A stretch of DNA of 64,000 bases, from contig JAEVLN010000010.1 of assembly GCA_018350325.1 (NCBI GenBank), positions 1-64,000 of the forward strand, read 5' to 3'. The notes beneath the pieces are model-generated. The model worked only from the letters and a program-made list of their open reading frames with translations, made no database searches and was not told the DNA's origin. A program made the position numbers and the translations under genes. The stretch comes from Globodera rostochiensis (Eukaryota; Nematoda; Chromadorea; Rhabditida; Heteroderidae). Shown one piece after another: positions 1 to 11,700 of this stretch; the stretch's first letter is position 1; the number at the start of each line of letters is the position of its first letter.

Positions 1-3000
1 CCAAAAGGGCAAAAAGCGAATTGTTGCGCGGTGGGAATGCCTTTTGGAGTCGAAAAATGCTCGCAACGATTCACCGGAGGGCTTTTTGTTGAAACTTACC
101 GAACTTTTGCGTGACGTGCTGCGGGAAATGGACGGATTTTGGGCAAATTCGGAGAAATTTGAGAACAATTTAAGCATTAATGAAAATGATCGGAATGTTA
201 TTGAATTTGGTGGCAATTATCAAGAATTGGTCAACCAATTGCACAGTCGCAACTTTGGCATTGCCATCGCTGGGGAGAAAGTAAATAATTGGGCAAAAAT
301 GAGCAACATTCAGAAAAAAATGGCACTTTTAAACTTTTTTGGCGAATCCGACGATGGCATTGAAGATGAAACAAAAAATGAGAAAATATTTGCTAAATTT
401 ATCAGAAATTTGGAGCTGTTCAAAAAAGCAGAAACACAGCGCGAATTGGGTGCGTGCAAATTTGGAAGATTTGGGGGCTTAAATTATTAAATAAATTTGA
501 AAATATTTTAATAATTTAGACCAAATTATATTTTTCCAATATAAAAACGATGCAAATTTAAAGCAATTTATTGAAAAGAAGGACAAATCAAATTTTGACA
601 ATAATTCAAAAATATTTCCAACTGAAAAATGGCAAGAATTAAATTCAACCGATGAAACCGAAAGAAAATTGAACGAAACTGAAAAAGTATTGGAAAATAT
701 TTTTATATTATTTATATATTTAATGATTTTAATTATTTTAGCTGAAAAATGCTCTAAAATTGGATGATTTGAATGGACGAGAAATTGTCAAACATTTATT
801 GATCAAATTAAGTATAATATTCAACGATTGGGTAACAATTTTATTTTATTCTTTAGCAAATTTTTACATAATTTGTTTTTTCCCCCAAATAAGTCTGATG
901 AAGCCAGATTTTTATTTCCGAGCTTACATTTTCTGATGCATACAATTAATAAATATGAGACAATTTGCATTTTGCCGGACGGATTTAATCACAATTTGAT
1001 TTTTGGCAAATTCGAATGCGATAATTATAAAAACAGCGGCGGCGACGGCGGCGAACATTGCTCGGACAATTCACTTTATTGCGCACTTTGCAAGGTTTTA
1101 TTTATTTAATTTTCATTTTTAAAGTAAAATTATCTTTTAAATTTTAAATTTAAAAGAAAAAATTCAGAAATTGCATTTAAAATTTATACAAAAGCAACCG
1201 AACCCCGAACTTTCATACGTTCCAATGCTGAAAATTGGCCTTGAGAATGTGCAAATTGACGTCAAATTTGTGCAAATCCCCGAATGCTCGCGCATTCCGC
1301 GCATAAATTTCAATGCAAAACAATTGGAAATATTTTTGATTAAATTTGCCCAAAATATTCACAAATTGGAGGACAATGATCATTTTGACGAAGGCGTGTA
1401 TTGGCACGAAACTCAGACAAGGAAAGAGTTGAGAAAAAAATATGAAAATGCCGAAAAGAATAATGCAAAAAGTTTCTAATTTTTAATTATTATGTTTTAA
1501 AATTATTTTGTCAGATGCTGAAGAAATGGAAAAATTTGACAAAATCACCGAACTCTTTCATTTGAGTCGTAAAAACGCGTTGAGGCAAAGGCAAATGGTC
1601 AAAGAGCGCAAAGAAACGCTTTTTGTTTTGTCAGGTTATTAAAATTAAAAATTAAATTAATTTTTTTATTTATTAATTTAAATAAATATTATATTTTTAT
1701 CAATTCTAATTTTCCTAATGTATTTTAATTTAATAATATTTATACTTAGACAACGCGTTTTATAAGAAATTATTGCAATTTTTGCTGCTCAAAAATGATT
1801 ATGAGACAATAATTAACAAATTTGAATTAAATGATGAGTTTGGCATCAAAACGTTGGACAAATTCCGCACAATTTTTGCTTATTTGGAGAGATGGGCACA
1901 AAGTAAAAATTTAAAAAAAAAAAACTCAAAATAAAAAATAAAAAAATTCCATAATTTCGCAGATAATCACATTTTCTGCCAAACTTTGGGTTATTTGAGC
2001 ACAAAAATGCTTTTGCTAATGCTGACCAAAGTGTTTCTGCTGTTCCCCGATTCGACGACGCCTTTTCTGATCGACAAATTCTTTCTCATTTACTCGGAAT
2101 GGTAAAATAAATAAATAACACACTTTTGCCAATTTGCATTTCAATTTTCATTTTCCAATTTGCATTTCAATTTTCATTTTCCAATTTGCATTTCATTTTT
2201 CAAATTTATTTTGCCAATTTGCATTTCAATTTTCATCATTTTTCATTTTACAAATTCATTTTCCAATTTGCATTTCATTTTTCAAATTTATTTTGCCAAT
2301 TTGCATTTCAATTTTCATCATTTTTCATTTTAAAAATTCATTTTCCAATTTGTATTTCAATTTTCAAATTTATTTTGCCAATTTGCATTTCAATTTTCAA
2401 ATTCATTTTGCCAATTTTCATTTCAATTTTCAAATTCATTTTGCCAATTTTCATTTCAATTTTCAAATTCATTTTGCCAATTTTCATTTCAATTTTCAAA
2501 TTAATTTTGCCAATTTGCATTTCAATTTTCAAATTCATTTTGCCAATTTCATTTCAATTTTCAAATTTATTTTGCCAATTTGCATTTTTTAATTTCAAAT
2601 TAATTTTGCTAATTTGCATTTCAATTTTCAAATTCATTTTGCCATTGCATTTTTTAATTTCAAATTAATTTTGCTAATTTGCATTTCAATTTTCAAATTT
2701 ATTTTGCCAATTTGCATTTTTTAATTTCAAATTAATTTTGCTAATTTGCATTTCAATTTTCAAATTCATTTTGCCATTGCATTTTTAATTTCAAATTAAT
2801 TTTGCTAATTTGCATTTCAATTTTCAAATTCATTTTACCAATTTGCATTTCAATTTTCAAATTCATTTTGCCAATTTCATTTCAATTTTCAAATTTATTT
2901 TGCCAATTTGCATTTTTTAATTTCAAATTAATTTTGCTAATTTGCATTTCAATTTTCAAATTCATTTTGCCATTGCATTTTTTAATTTCAAATTAATTTT

Positions 3001-4309
3001 GCTAATTTGCATTTCAATTTTCAAATTTATTTTGCCAATTTGCATTTTTTAATTTCAAATTAATTTTGCTAATTTGCATTTCAATTTTCAAATTCATTTT
3101 GCCATTGCATTTTTAATTTCAAATTAATTTTGCTAATTTGCATTTCAATTTTCAAATTCATTTTGCCAATTTGCAGGAAATGGCCAATGCCCGTCCAACT
3201 GACGGAACTCAGCGACAAAAAAAGAGTTGGCGAATTTCTGAATTGGACGCCGGCAATGGAATGGTTTGGGCGCCGGCACTTTGCCTGGGAAAATTTGCCA
3301 AAAAACGTTCGGACGGATTTATTGAAAAATATTCGAAAAGAAATGGCAATGGCCGTCATAACGCCGACCTTCCCGGAACGGAATTTGGCCGAAAATGTTA
3401 ACATTTCGAGCTCAAAAGTTGTGCAAAATGAGCTGAGAAAAGGCACACAATCACAAATTGAATTCAATTAAAATCCAATTTTAATTTTATTAAAATGAAT
3501 TAATATTATAATGATATAGAAATTATATTTGATTATTTATAGCATTGAAAAAAATACGAATTAGGAGAGATTTTGACGCAATAATCGAATCAATTCGGGC
3601 GATTAAATTCACTGAAAAGGCAATTAATTCATACAAATATTTTTAAAAAAGCTGATTAAATGATTAATTATTTTATAATAATAATTTTTTTTATGGTTTC
3701 AGTACGAACATTTCATTGTAGTCGAATGTATTGGGCCCAAATTTAACGTCGAAAAGTTTTGTGAATTTGTCGGAAAACGTCTTCGATTTGAATTGCTCGA
3801 ATTTGTTGAGAAACCGTTGGCCATTTGGGTGGACTTTTGCCACGTCTTCCCGAAAATGATCAGCCCAAGTGAATGTTCGTCCGATTCAGAACATAAAAAG
3901 TAATTAAAATTATTTTATTCATTAAATTTATCAATGTAAAACTCATTATAATTAAAACTAATTGTTCTACGGCATTTAGCATAAATTTGAATAATTCAAT
4001 TTGTGAGAGGTTTTGGCTTGTGGGCATTGAATTGGCGCCCAATCAGAAGGCCATCAGTGCCTTCAAAGGCAAATTGAAGACAAATTTGCAGAAGAAATTT
4101 GACAAAAAAATCAGAAATGACTTTGAGAGGGGAAGCTTTCACAACGTTCGGCTAAAGTCGGAGGTCGCCCAGCGGGAAAATCTACAAAATTGGTGCGCAA
4201 AATTTTTGGAATTATTTTTTAAATATTTTTTGAAAATAAAATTAGGCCTTTTACAATTTAAAACCAATTGGAACATTGTCAATTTAGGAGAATTGATCCA
4301 ACCATTTAA
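1..4309 (+). CDS. Poly(A)-polymerase-like protein, copy 1 (5' cut by window)
   Basis: This is the 3' part of a multi-exon gene. Exons: <1-449, 520-686, 742-831, 894-1094, 1168-1471, 1515-1634, 1750-1902, 1963-2101, 3177-3442, 3543-3619, 3703-3899, 3980-4192, 4288-4309; all phases agree. The order of motifs is that of eukaryotic poly(A) polymerase: a nucleotidyltransferase segment (CALCK at 1080-1094, then [17 protein letters not shown]), a central domain ending FFLIYSEW, the WPMPVQL and [12 protein letters not shown] motifs, then an RNA-binding-domain start [11 protein letters not shown]. Known PAPs add A tails to mRNA using three aspartates. Here the DxD pair is replaced (SLYCALCK where PAPs have xDIDALCV) and only the third Asp (QIDVKF) remains, so catalysis is doubtful. 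Two introns need GC donors (after 3442 and 3619). The sequence is nearly identical to copy 2 at 13947-17674. Confidence 0.75.
2104..3176. repeat. Intronic AT-rich minisatellite, copy 1
   Basis: Almost the whole intron between the FFLIYSEW exon and the WPMPV exon is a tandem array of a roughly 33-base unit (core AATTTGCATTTCAATTTTC followed by AAATTCATTTTGCC), with variants TTTTTAATTTCAAATTAATTTTGCT. The last unit merges into the splice acceptor TTTGCAG at 3170-3176. The paralogous intron at 16076-16537 is less than half as long, so the array has changed length since the gene duplicated. The Phe/Asn/Ile-rich open frames here are not genes. Confidence 0.93.
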
Positions 4310-5202
4310 ACGGAGCGGCCAAAGAAAGATTTTACAACGTTTTTAATTTGTGTTATTTTTGAGATATTATTTATAAATGATTTGTCTGGAAAAGAATTTT
4401 TGATGATTTTAATCGTTTTTAATGCTTTGAAACTTTAAATTCTGCAAATAATTTTTGTTATGATTAAAAAGGAAAACTCCGTCCCGTCCTTTTTTTTATG
4501 GTTTTTTGATTAGCTTTAATTGGCTTATTTTGGCATCAGAATATTTTTTGCAACAAATAAATGAATGGAAATGCCAACTTTTTGTGTTTCGCCCACTCAA
4601 AAAGCAAAATAATTTTTTGCCTATTTTTTTGCATAAGCTTTTGTAAGCCATTCACAATAATGCTAAATGGGCTTGAAAAGTTTGCAATTTCCGAATTTGA
4701 AATTCATCCAATTTTTGAGTATTTGACGACAATTTGAAATTGCGTCCTGTAGCTTGGTGCGGCACTATTATCAAAGAATGCAAAAATGCCACGGCATTAC
4801 TTCCCCAATTTATAAGGAATGAATAATAAAAGGCAATTCAAAGCCCAAAAGTCCATCGGAATGCTTTTCAAATTATACGTTAAGCTTGAGCACAATTCGA
4901 CCTGACCTTTTAGCTTTTTGGGACTGAATTTCTGTTTTAGTCCCCGGCACCGTCGAGCTCTCCAATTTTGTTGTAAAAAGTCGGGACTTAATACAGACTG
5001 GCAAAATGTCGCGTTCGCATTTCGCATATGTCGCGTTTCTAGGTGATGTCGCATGTAATTTTGTCGCATTTTATTTTTCGATTTTGCCCAGCCCTGACTT
5101 CGATGCCTTGTATTATTCAACATTAATTTAAAACAATTTATGTAACTTTGTCTAAGCTAAAAGCTTTGGCTTTGACAAAAAAATTTAGCTGAATAAAATT
5201 TC
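4310..5202. other. Spacer downstream of copy 1, no gene seen
   Basis: AT-rich sequence repeated at 17675-18492. It includes a short stretch with several TGTCGCGTT/TGTCGCATT repeats (about 5005-5075) that is partly deleted in the other copy. Reading frames are short and are broken by indels between the copies, which argues against coding. Confidence 0.6.
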
Positions 5203-8200
5203 CCCCCCCCATACTTCCCCCCCCCAAACTTACTCCCCCCCCCCTCCCTCATACTTTCCTCCCCCCCCCCCCAAACTTACTACTCCCCCCCCCCCTCCCC
5301 ATCCTCCTCCCCCCCCCCCCCCCCTCCCCCCAAACTTAATCCCCCCCCCCCCCCTCCCTCATAGTTTCCCCCCCCCCCCAAACTTACTCCCCCCCCCCCT
5401 CCATCATACTTTCCTCCCCCCCCCCAAACTTACTCCCCCCCCCCTCCCTCATACTTTCCTCCCCCCCCCCCAAACTTACTCCCCCCCCCCCTCCATCATA
5501 CTTTCCTCCCCCCCCCCAAACTTACTCCCCCCCCCCCCTCCCCATCCTCCTCCCCCCCCCCCCTCCCCCCAAACTTAATCCCCCCCCCCCTCCCTCATAG
5601 TTTTCCCCCCCCCCCCCCAAACTTACTCCCCCCCCCTCCATCATACTTTCCTCCCCCCCCCCCCCAAACTTACTCCCCCCCCCCTCCCCATCCTCCTCCC
5701 CCCCCCTCCCCCCAAACTTACTCCCCCCCCCCCTCCCCATCCCCATCCCTCTCCCCACCCCCCCCCCCCTCCCTCATACTTTCCTCCCCCCCCCAAACTT
5801 ACTCTCCCCCCCCCCTCCCCATCCCCATCCCCCTCCCCCCCCCCAAACTTACTCCCCCCCCCCCCCTCCCTCATACTTTCCTCCCCCCCTCCAAACTTAC
5901 TCCCCCCCCCCTCCCCATCCTCCCCCCCCCCCTCCCCCCAAACTTAATCCCCCCCCCCTCCCTCATAGTTTCCCCCCCCCCAAACTTACTCCCCCCCCCC
6001 TCCATCATACTTTCCTCCCCCCCCCCAAACTTACTCCCCCCCCCCAAACTTACCCCCCCCCCCCTCCCCATCCTCCTCCCCCCCCCCCCCTCCCCCCAAA
6101 CTTACTCCCCCCCCCTCCCTCATAGTTTCCTCCCCCCCCCCCCAAACTTACTCCCCCCCCCCCCCTCCATCATACTTTCCTCCCCCCCCCCCCCCAAACT
6201 TACCCCCCCCCCTCCCCATCCTCCCCCCCCCCCTCCCCCCAAACTTACTCCCCCCCCTCCCCATCCCCATCCCTCTCCCCACCCCCCCCCCCTCCCTCAT
6301 ACTTTCCTCCCCCCCCCCCAAACTTACTCCCCCCCCCCTCCCCATCCCCATCCCCCTCCCCCCCCCCAAACTTACTCCCCCCCCCTCCCTCATACTTTCC
6401 TCCCCCCCCCCAAACTTACTCCCCCCCCCTCCCCATCCTCCTCCCCCCCCCCCTCCCCCCAAACTTACTCCCCCCCCCCTCCCTCATAGTTTCCCCCCCC
6501 CAAACTTACTCCCCCCCCTCCATCATACTTTCCTCCCCCCCCCCAAACTTACTCCCCCCCCCCAAACTTACTCCCCCCCCCTCCCCATCCTCCTCCCCCC
6601 CCTCCCCCCAAACTTACTCCCCCCCCCCCTCCCTCATAGTTTCCTCCCCCCCCCCCCAAACTTACTCCCCCCCCCTCCATCATACTTTCCTCCCCCCCCA
6701 AACTTACTCCCCCCCCCTCCCCATCCTCCCCCCCCCCCTCCCCCCAAACTTACTCCCCCCCCCCTCCCCATCCCCATCCCTCTCCCCACCCCCCCCCCCC
6801 TCCCTCATACTTTCCTCCCCCCCCCCCAAACTTACTCCCCCCCCCCCTCCCCATCCCCATCCCCCTCCCCCCCCCAAACTTACTCCCCCCCCCCCTCCCT
6901 CATACTTTCCTCCCCCCCTCCAAACTTACTCCCCCCCCCCTCCCCATCCTCCCCCCCCCCCTCCCCCCAAACTTACTCCCCCCCCCTCCCCATCCCCATC
7001 CCTCTCCCCACCCCCCCCCCCCTCCCTCATACTTTCCTCCCCCCCCCCAAACTTACTCCCCCCCCCCCTCCCCATCCTCCTCCCCCCCCCCTCCCCCCAA
7101 ACTTACTCCCCCCCCTCCCTCATAGTTTCCTCCCCCCCCCCAAACTTACTCCCCCCCCCCTCCATCATACTTTCCTCCCCCCCCCCCCAAACTTACTCCC
7201 CCCCCCTCCCCATCCTCCCCCCCCCCTCCCCCCAAACTTACTCCCCCCCCCCCTCCCCATCCCCATCCCTCTCCCCACCCCCCCCCCCCCCTCCCTCATA
7301 CTTTCCTCCCCCCCCCAAACTTACTCTCCCCCCCCCTCCCCATCCCCATCCCCCTCCCCCCCCCCAAACTTACTCCCCCCCCCTCCCTCATACTTTCCTC
7401 CCCCCCTCCAAACTTACTCCCCCCCCCCCTCCCCATCCTCCCCCCCCCCCTCCCCCCAAACTTAATCCCCCCCCCCTCCCTCATAGTTTCCCCCCCCCCC
7501 CAAACTTACTCCCCCCCCCCCTCCATCATACTTTCCTCCCCCCCCCCCCCCAAACTTACTCCCCCCCCCCCCAAACTTACCCCCCCCCCCTCCCCATCCC
7601 CATCCCCCTCCCCCCCCAAACTTACTCCCCCCCCCCCCTCCCTCATACTTTCCTCCCCCCCCCAAACTTACTCCCCCCCCCCTCCCCATCCTCCCCCCCC
7701 CCCTCCCCCCAAACTTACTCCCCCCCCCTCCCCATCCCCATCCCTCTCCCCACCCCCCCCCCTCCCTCCCTCATACTTTCCTCCCCCCCCCCAAACTTAC
7801 TCCCCCCCCTCCCCATCCCCATCCCCCTCCCCCCCCCCAAACTTACTCCCCCCCCTCCCTCATACTTTCCTCCCCCCCCCCAAACTTACTCCCCCCCCTC
7901 CCTCATACTTTCCTCCCCCCTCCCAAACTTACTCCCGCCCCCCTCCCCATCCCCATCCCCCTCCCCGCCCCCCCCCCTCCCTCATACTTTCCTCCCCCCC
8001 CCCCAAACTTACTCCCGCCCCCCTCCCCCCCCCAAAACTTACTCCCCCCCCCCCCCCTCCCTCATACTTTCCTCCCCCCCCCCCAAACTTACTCCCCCCC
8101 CCCTCCCCATCCTCCCCCCCCCCCAAAACTTACTCCCCCCCCCCCCCTCCCTCATACTTTCCTCCCCCCCCCCCAAACTTACTCCCCCCCCTCCCTCATA

Positions 8201-8703
8201 CTTTCCTCCCCCCCCCCCAAACTTACTCCCGCCCCCCTCCCCCCCCCAAAACTTACTCCCCCCCCCCCCTCCCTCATACTTTCCTCCCCCCCCCCAAACT
8301 TACTCCCCCCCCCCTCCCCATCCTCCCCCCCCCCCCAAAACTTACTCCCCCCCCCCCCTCCCTCATACTTTCCTCCCCCCCCCCCCCAAACTTACTCCCC
8401 CCCCCCTCCCTCATACTTTCCTCCCCCCCCCCAAACTTACTCCCCCCCCTCCCTCATACTTTCCTCCCCCCTCCCAAACTTACTCCCGCCCCCCTCCCCA
8501 TCCCCATCCCCCTCCCCGCCCCCCCCCCCCCCCCTCCCTCATACTTTCCTCCCCCCCCCCCCCCAAACTTACTCCCGCCCCCCTCCCCCCCCCCAAAACT
8601 TACTCCCCCCCCCCCCCCTCCCTCATACTTTCCTCCCCCCCCCCCCCCAAACTTACTCCCCCCCCCCCCCTCCCCATCCCCATCCCCCCCCCCCCTCCAT
8701 ACT
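5203..8703. repeat. 3.5-kb cytosine-rich minisatellite
   Basis: A long tandem array of runs of 7-17 C separated by short words: AAACTTACT, TCCCTCATACTTTCCT, TCCATCATACTTTCCT, TCCCCATCCTCCT and TCCCCATCCCCATCC. Units are roughly 35-50 bases and arranged in higher-order blocks. The complementary strand is G-run rich and could form G-quadruplexes. It begins at the end of the segmental duplication and ends about 90 bases before the first recognised exon of the second poly(A)-polymerase-like gene. Glycine-rich open frames on the minus strand are translations of the repeat. The exact copy number may be unreliable because of the homopolymers. Confidence 0.95.
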
Positions 8704-8794
8704 TTTGATCCCCCCCCTAGATCCCCCCCCCATACTTCTCCCCACCTTTAGATTGCAAATTTCTTTAGGTTTTGTGGACGTGTCCAACTTGAAC

Positions 8795-11700
8795 ATGTAT
8801 TTTGAGTTGATGTTCAGTGAAACAAACAAATTCATTGAAGAATTTTTGCATTACGCCATTCTAAGCAGCCAAATTTTTGCCTATTTTATCGGGTACACCC
8901 GCGAAAGCGAAGGAATAGAAACTGAAGTGAATGGAGAGATGGAAAGTTTGTGGCAACTATTCCTTCATGTGACCGGAGATGTGCGCCTCGTTAAACAGAA
9001 TGCCAATGCCGTCCAACTCATTAAAAGGGAGGACCAAGTGGGCCCGCTTCACATCATATTGAACATTTTAAAAAATGGAAATTACGTTAAAACAATTGAT
9101 CGCCGTCCAAAACTGTTGCTGGAGGATTTGGCAAATGGTTTTGTGAATTTATACGAAGAAAGTGAAACGTTCAGAAAGTGTTTTGGAGAGCAGATTCATC
9201 TCCAAAGGCGCTTAAAAGAAATGATCAAAAAGGCCGATGATGAGGCTGATCACATTGTGCCTGATCAATTCTGGCGCATTTTTGAGGGTAAATGACAATA
9301 AATAATAATTAAAACATTTTACTCAATTAATAATTAGCATCTGTAATATAAAGTTGATTAAGTACATTTTTTAAATAATGAACATAACATGACTTAAAAT
9401 ACTTTTTAGTTACTTTAAGTTTGCTATCGAAAATTTCATAGATTAAGTCAGACATACAGAATTTGATCAAACATTCATAAAAAATTGAGACTCGAGGCCA
9501 AGACTAAAAAAAAAACCGAGCCTTTTCGGCTCGAGACTCTCGAGCAGGCAGTTAGCCCCATTAAAATATTATAAACAAAAATGCTAAAGTAATAAAAATG
9601 GAATTATTTTCATTTTTTAAACAGAAAACGAAAATGAAGAAACAGCGCTTTCAAAAGAACAAAGACAAAAAGCCATGGATTTTACTGTATTAATTAAAAT
9701 AAATGACGAATGCCCTGACGAAAACATTTCCATTGAAGAATTAAAAGAAAATGACCGGCAAAGCGCCACGTCTGAAGGTTTGTTTTAAAATTCCCATTTT
9801 AAATTATAAAATTTAAAACATTCGCGCGGGTCTATTAAATCTTTTTGCATAGGACCGTTCGCCTACACATTGATGGAGCGGTACATTGACCTGCTGTGGA
9901 AGAATGATGGAATATTATCGTCGCAGTTACTGTCCGACAACCTCTTGAGGGACATTGAGATCAGAACGATCATTTTATATTATCGGGACAGGGTTAAGGA
10001 GCTGTTCAGTCAGGCCCAATATCATTTTGGCAATGAAAATTTTATTGCCAGAATTGACACTTTTTTGAACGAATGGGTAAATGAGCTAAAAGATGAAGTT
10101 GAAGCTGTTTCAAATGACGCAATGGAACAAAAAATGTGCAAAATTTATCAATTCGTTTATAAAATTGTGACGGACAACGTGCTGATGGAAACGAACAAGC
10201 ATTGGACAGAGATTATGTCAGCAAATGTCATTGAAGGGAACATGGACTCGACAAAATTCATCTCAATTGGGGTTTAAATATTTTGAATTTTGACATAAAT
10301 TGTCGGGTTTAGACCGACCCGATTCAAAAACCCGAGAAATTTTAATTAATTCAAATCGTTTATTTTTGGTTTCGGTTAGTGATACACGAGAGTCTCGGTC
10401 TCGAGTTTCGACTCGAGAAAAGTCTCGGGTTTTTTGGGTCTCGGTCTCGAGTCTCGGGGTCAAGTCTCGGTCTCGAGTCTCGGGCTCAAGTCTTGGTATC
10501 GAGTCTCGAGTATCGAGAAATTTTGGGTCTCGTGCATCATTAGTTTCGGTTGACCGAGAAGCTTTGGGTTTTTGGTTCTGGTTCCGGCGCCTACTCAGAC
10601 CATTTTAACACAACTAAATTGTTTGACGCGAGCTTTTATAAATTTATTTACTGCTGTCCATTAAAATAATTAAACATTGAATTTTTCATATTTCCAACCC
10701 ATTAAACCTCCCCATCTAAAATTGAAAATATTTATTTTCAGAAAATTATTCTGTTGTCTGAACACAAAAACCAATGGCATCGAATTGATTGTGCCGATGA
10801 ATACAGTGCCAATCAAATAGTTGACGAATTTCGAAAAAAACGTCCGCTAATTGAGATGTTCCATATGTTCGCCTTAATTCGTCTAATTTCGGCATTTAAC
10901 GAAATCCGGAGCACTTTTTGTCATGGCCCTCCAGAAAACATCTCCCGGCTAAAGCTTCGAATAATTGCAAGCGCTTCGCTCAAAATTTTGGATCGCTTAG
11001 AGATGCTTTTTCCCCAAGTTATGCATTATGGTCAGTTTTTTTTAATTTTACAAAATTATTTTGGAATTTACTAACTTATTGTTGTGGCCTTTTATGGAAT
11101 TTCTCAAAATCTTTTGTCAGATAAGTTGATGAATAGTCAGCTATTTGCCAATCTGTTGAAGCAATTGGAATATAAAAGTGGCACTGTGCAAGCGGAAAAT
11201 CTCGAGGCCAGAAGTTCGACGTCTTTGCTGCTCTTGGAAATCAACATATATGAAAGCAAATTGCGTGAAAATGGCTATAAAGCATTGTTGAAAAAGACAC
11301 CGGAAATTCGCGAGGCTTTGCTTGATTTAATTGAAAAAAGGAAACGAAAATTTTACGTTCTTTTGAATGAAGCCACCAACGAGCAATGCGTAATGCGAAA
11401 GGCAATGTGCCCGCTGCACGCTCTGTCCGAACTGCTCGAAAAAGTTTTGCTTGAAAAAGGCAAAAAAAGTGTGACCGAATTGAGAAAATGGTATCCGAAG
11501 GAATGTGAGCGGGAGGAGGGCATCAAAAGGTACTATAAAAGACACAATTACGGTAGATGGAATTAATATACGATAAACTACTGTAGTCCAAAAATCAAAA
11601 TTTAAGGTCCTTTGAGGAGAACAGAGTGCACTTTAGAATATATCTTCGTAATTTATTTGTCGCAAATTCGGAAAGTTTGAAAATATTTTACACAAAAGCG

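Larger units (their letters stand above)
1..5202. repeat. Segmental duplication, copy A
   Basis: The sequence matches 13947-18492 base for base over long stretches, with scattered substitutions and small indels. It includes the poly(A)-polymerase-like exons, their introns and about 0.8 kb downstream. The match stops at CTGAATAAAATT (about 5190-5202), where copy A runs into a cytosine-rich minisatellite and copy B (18481-18492) into unrelated G-rich DNA. The left limit lies beyond the window. Confidence 0.93.

Noticed and set aside
2126..2668. Phe/Ile/Asn-rich open frames of 150-180 codons
   Set aside because: They lie in the intronic minisatellite; flanking exons join across them in phase.
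5522..8126. Many minus-strand glycine-rich open frames (GGGG, KFGGG, MREGGG)
   Set aside because: They are translations of the C-rich minisatellite in all frames; there are no splice sites or non-repeat sequence.
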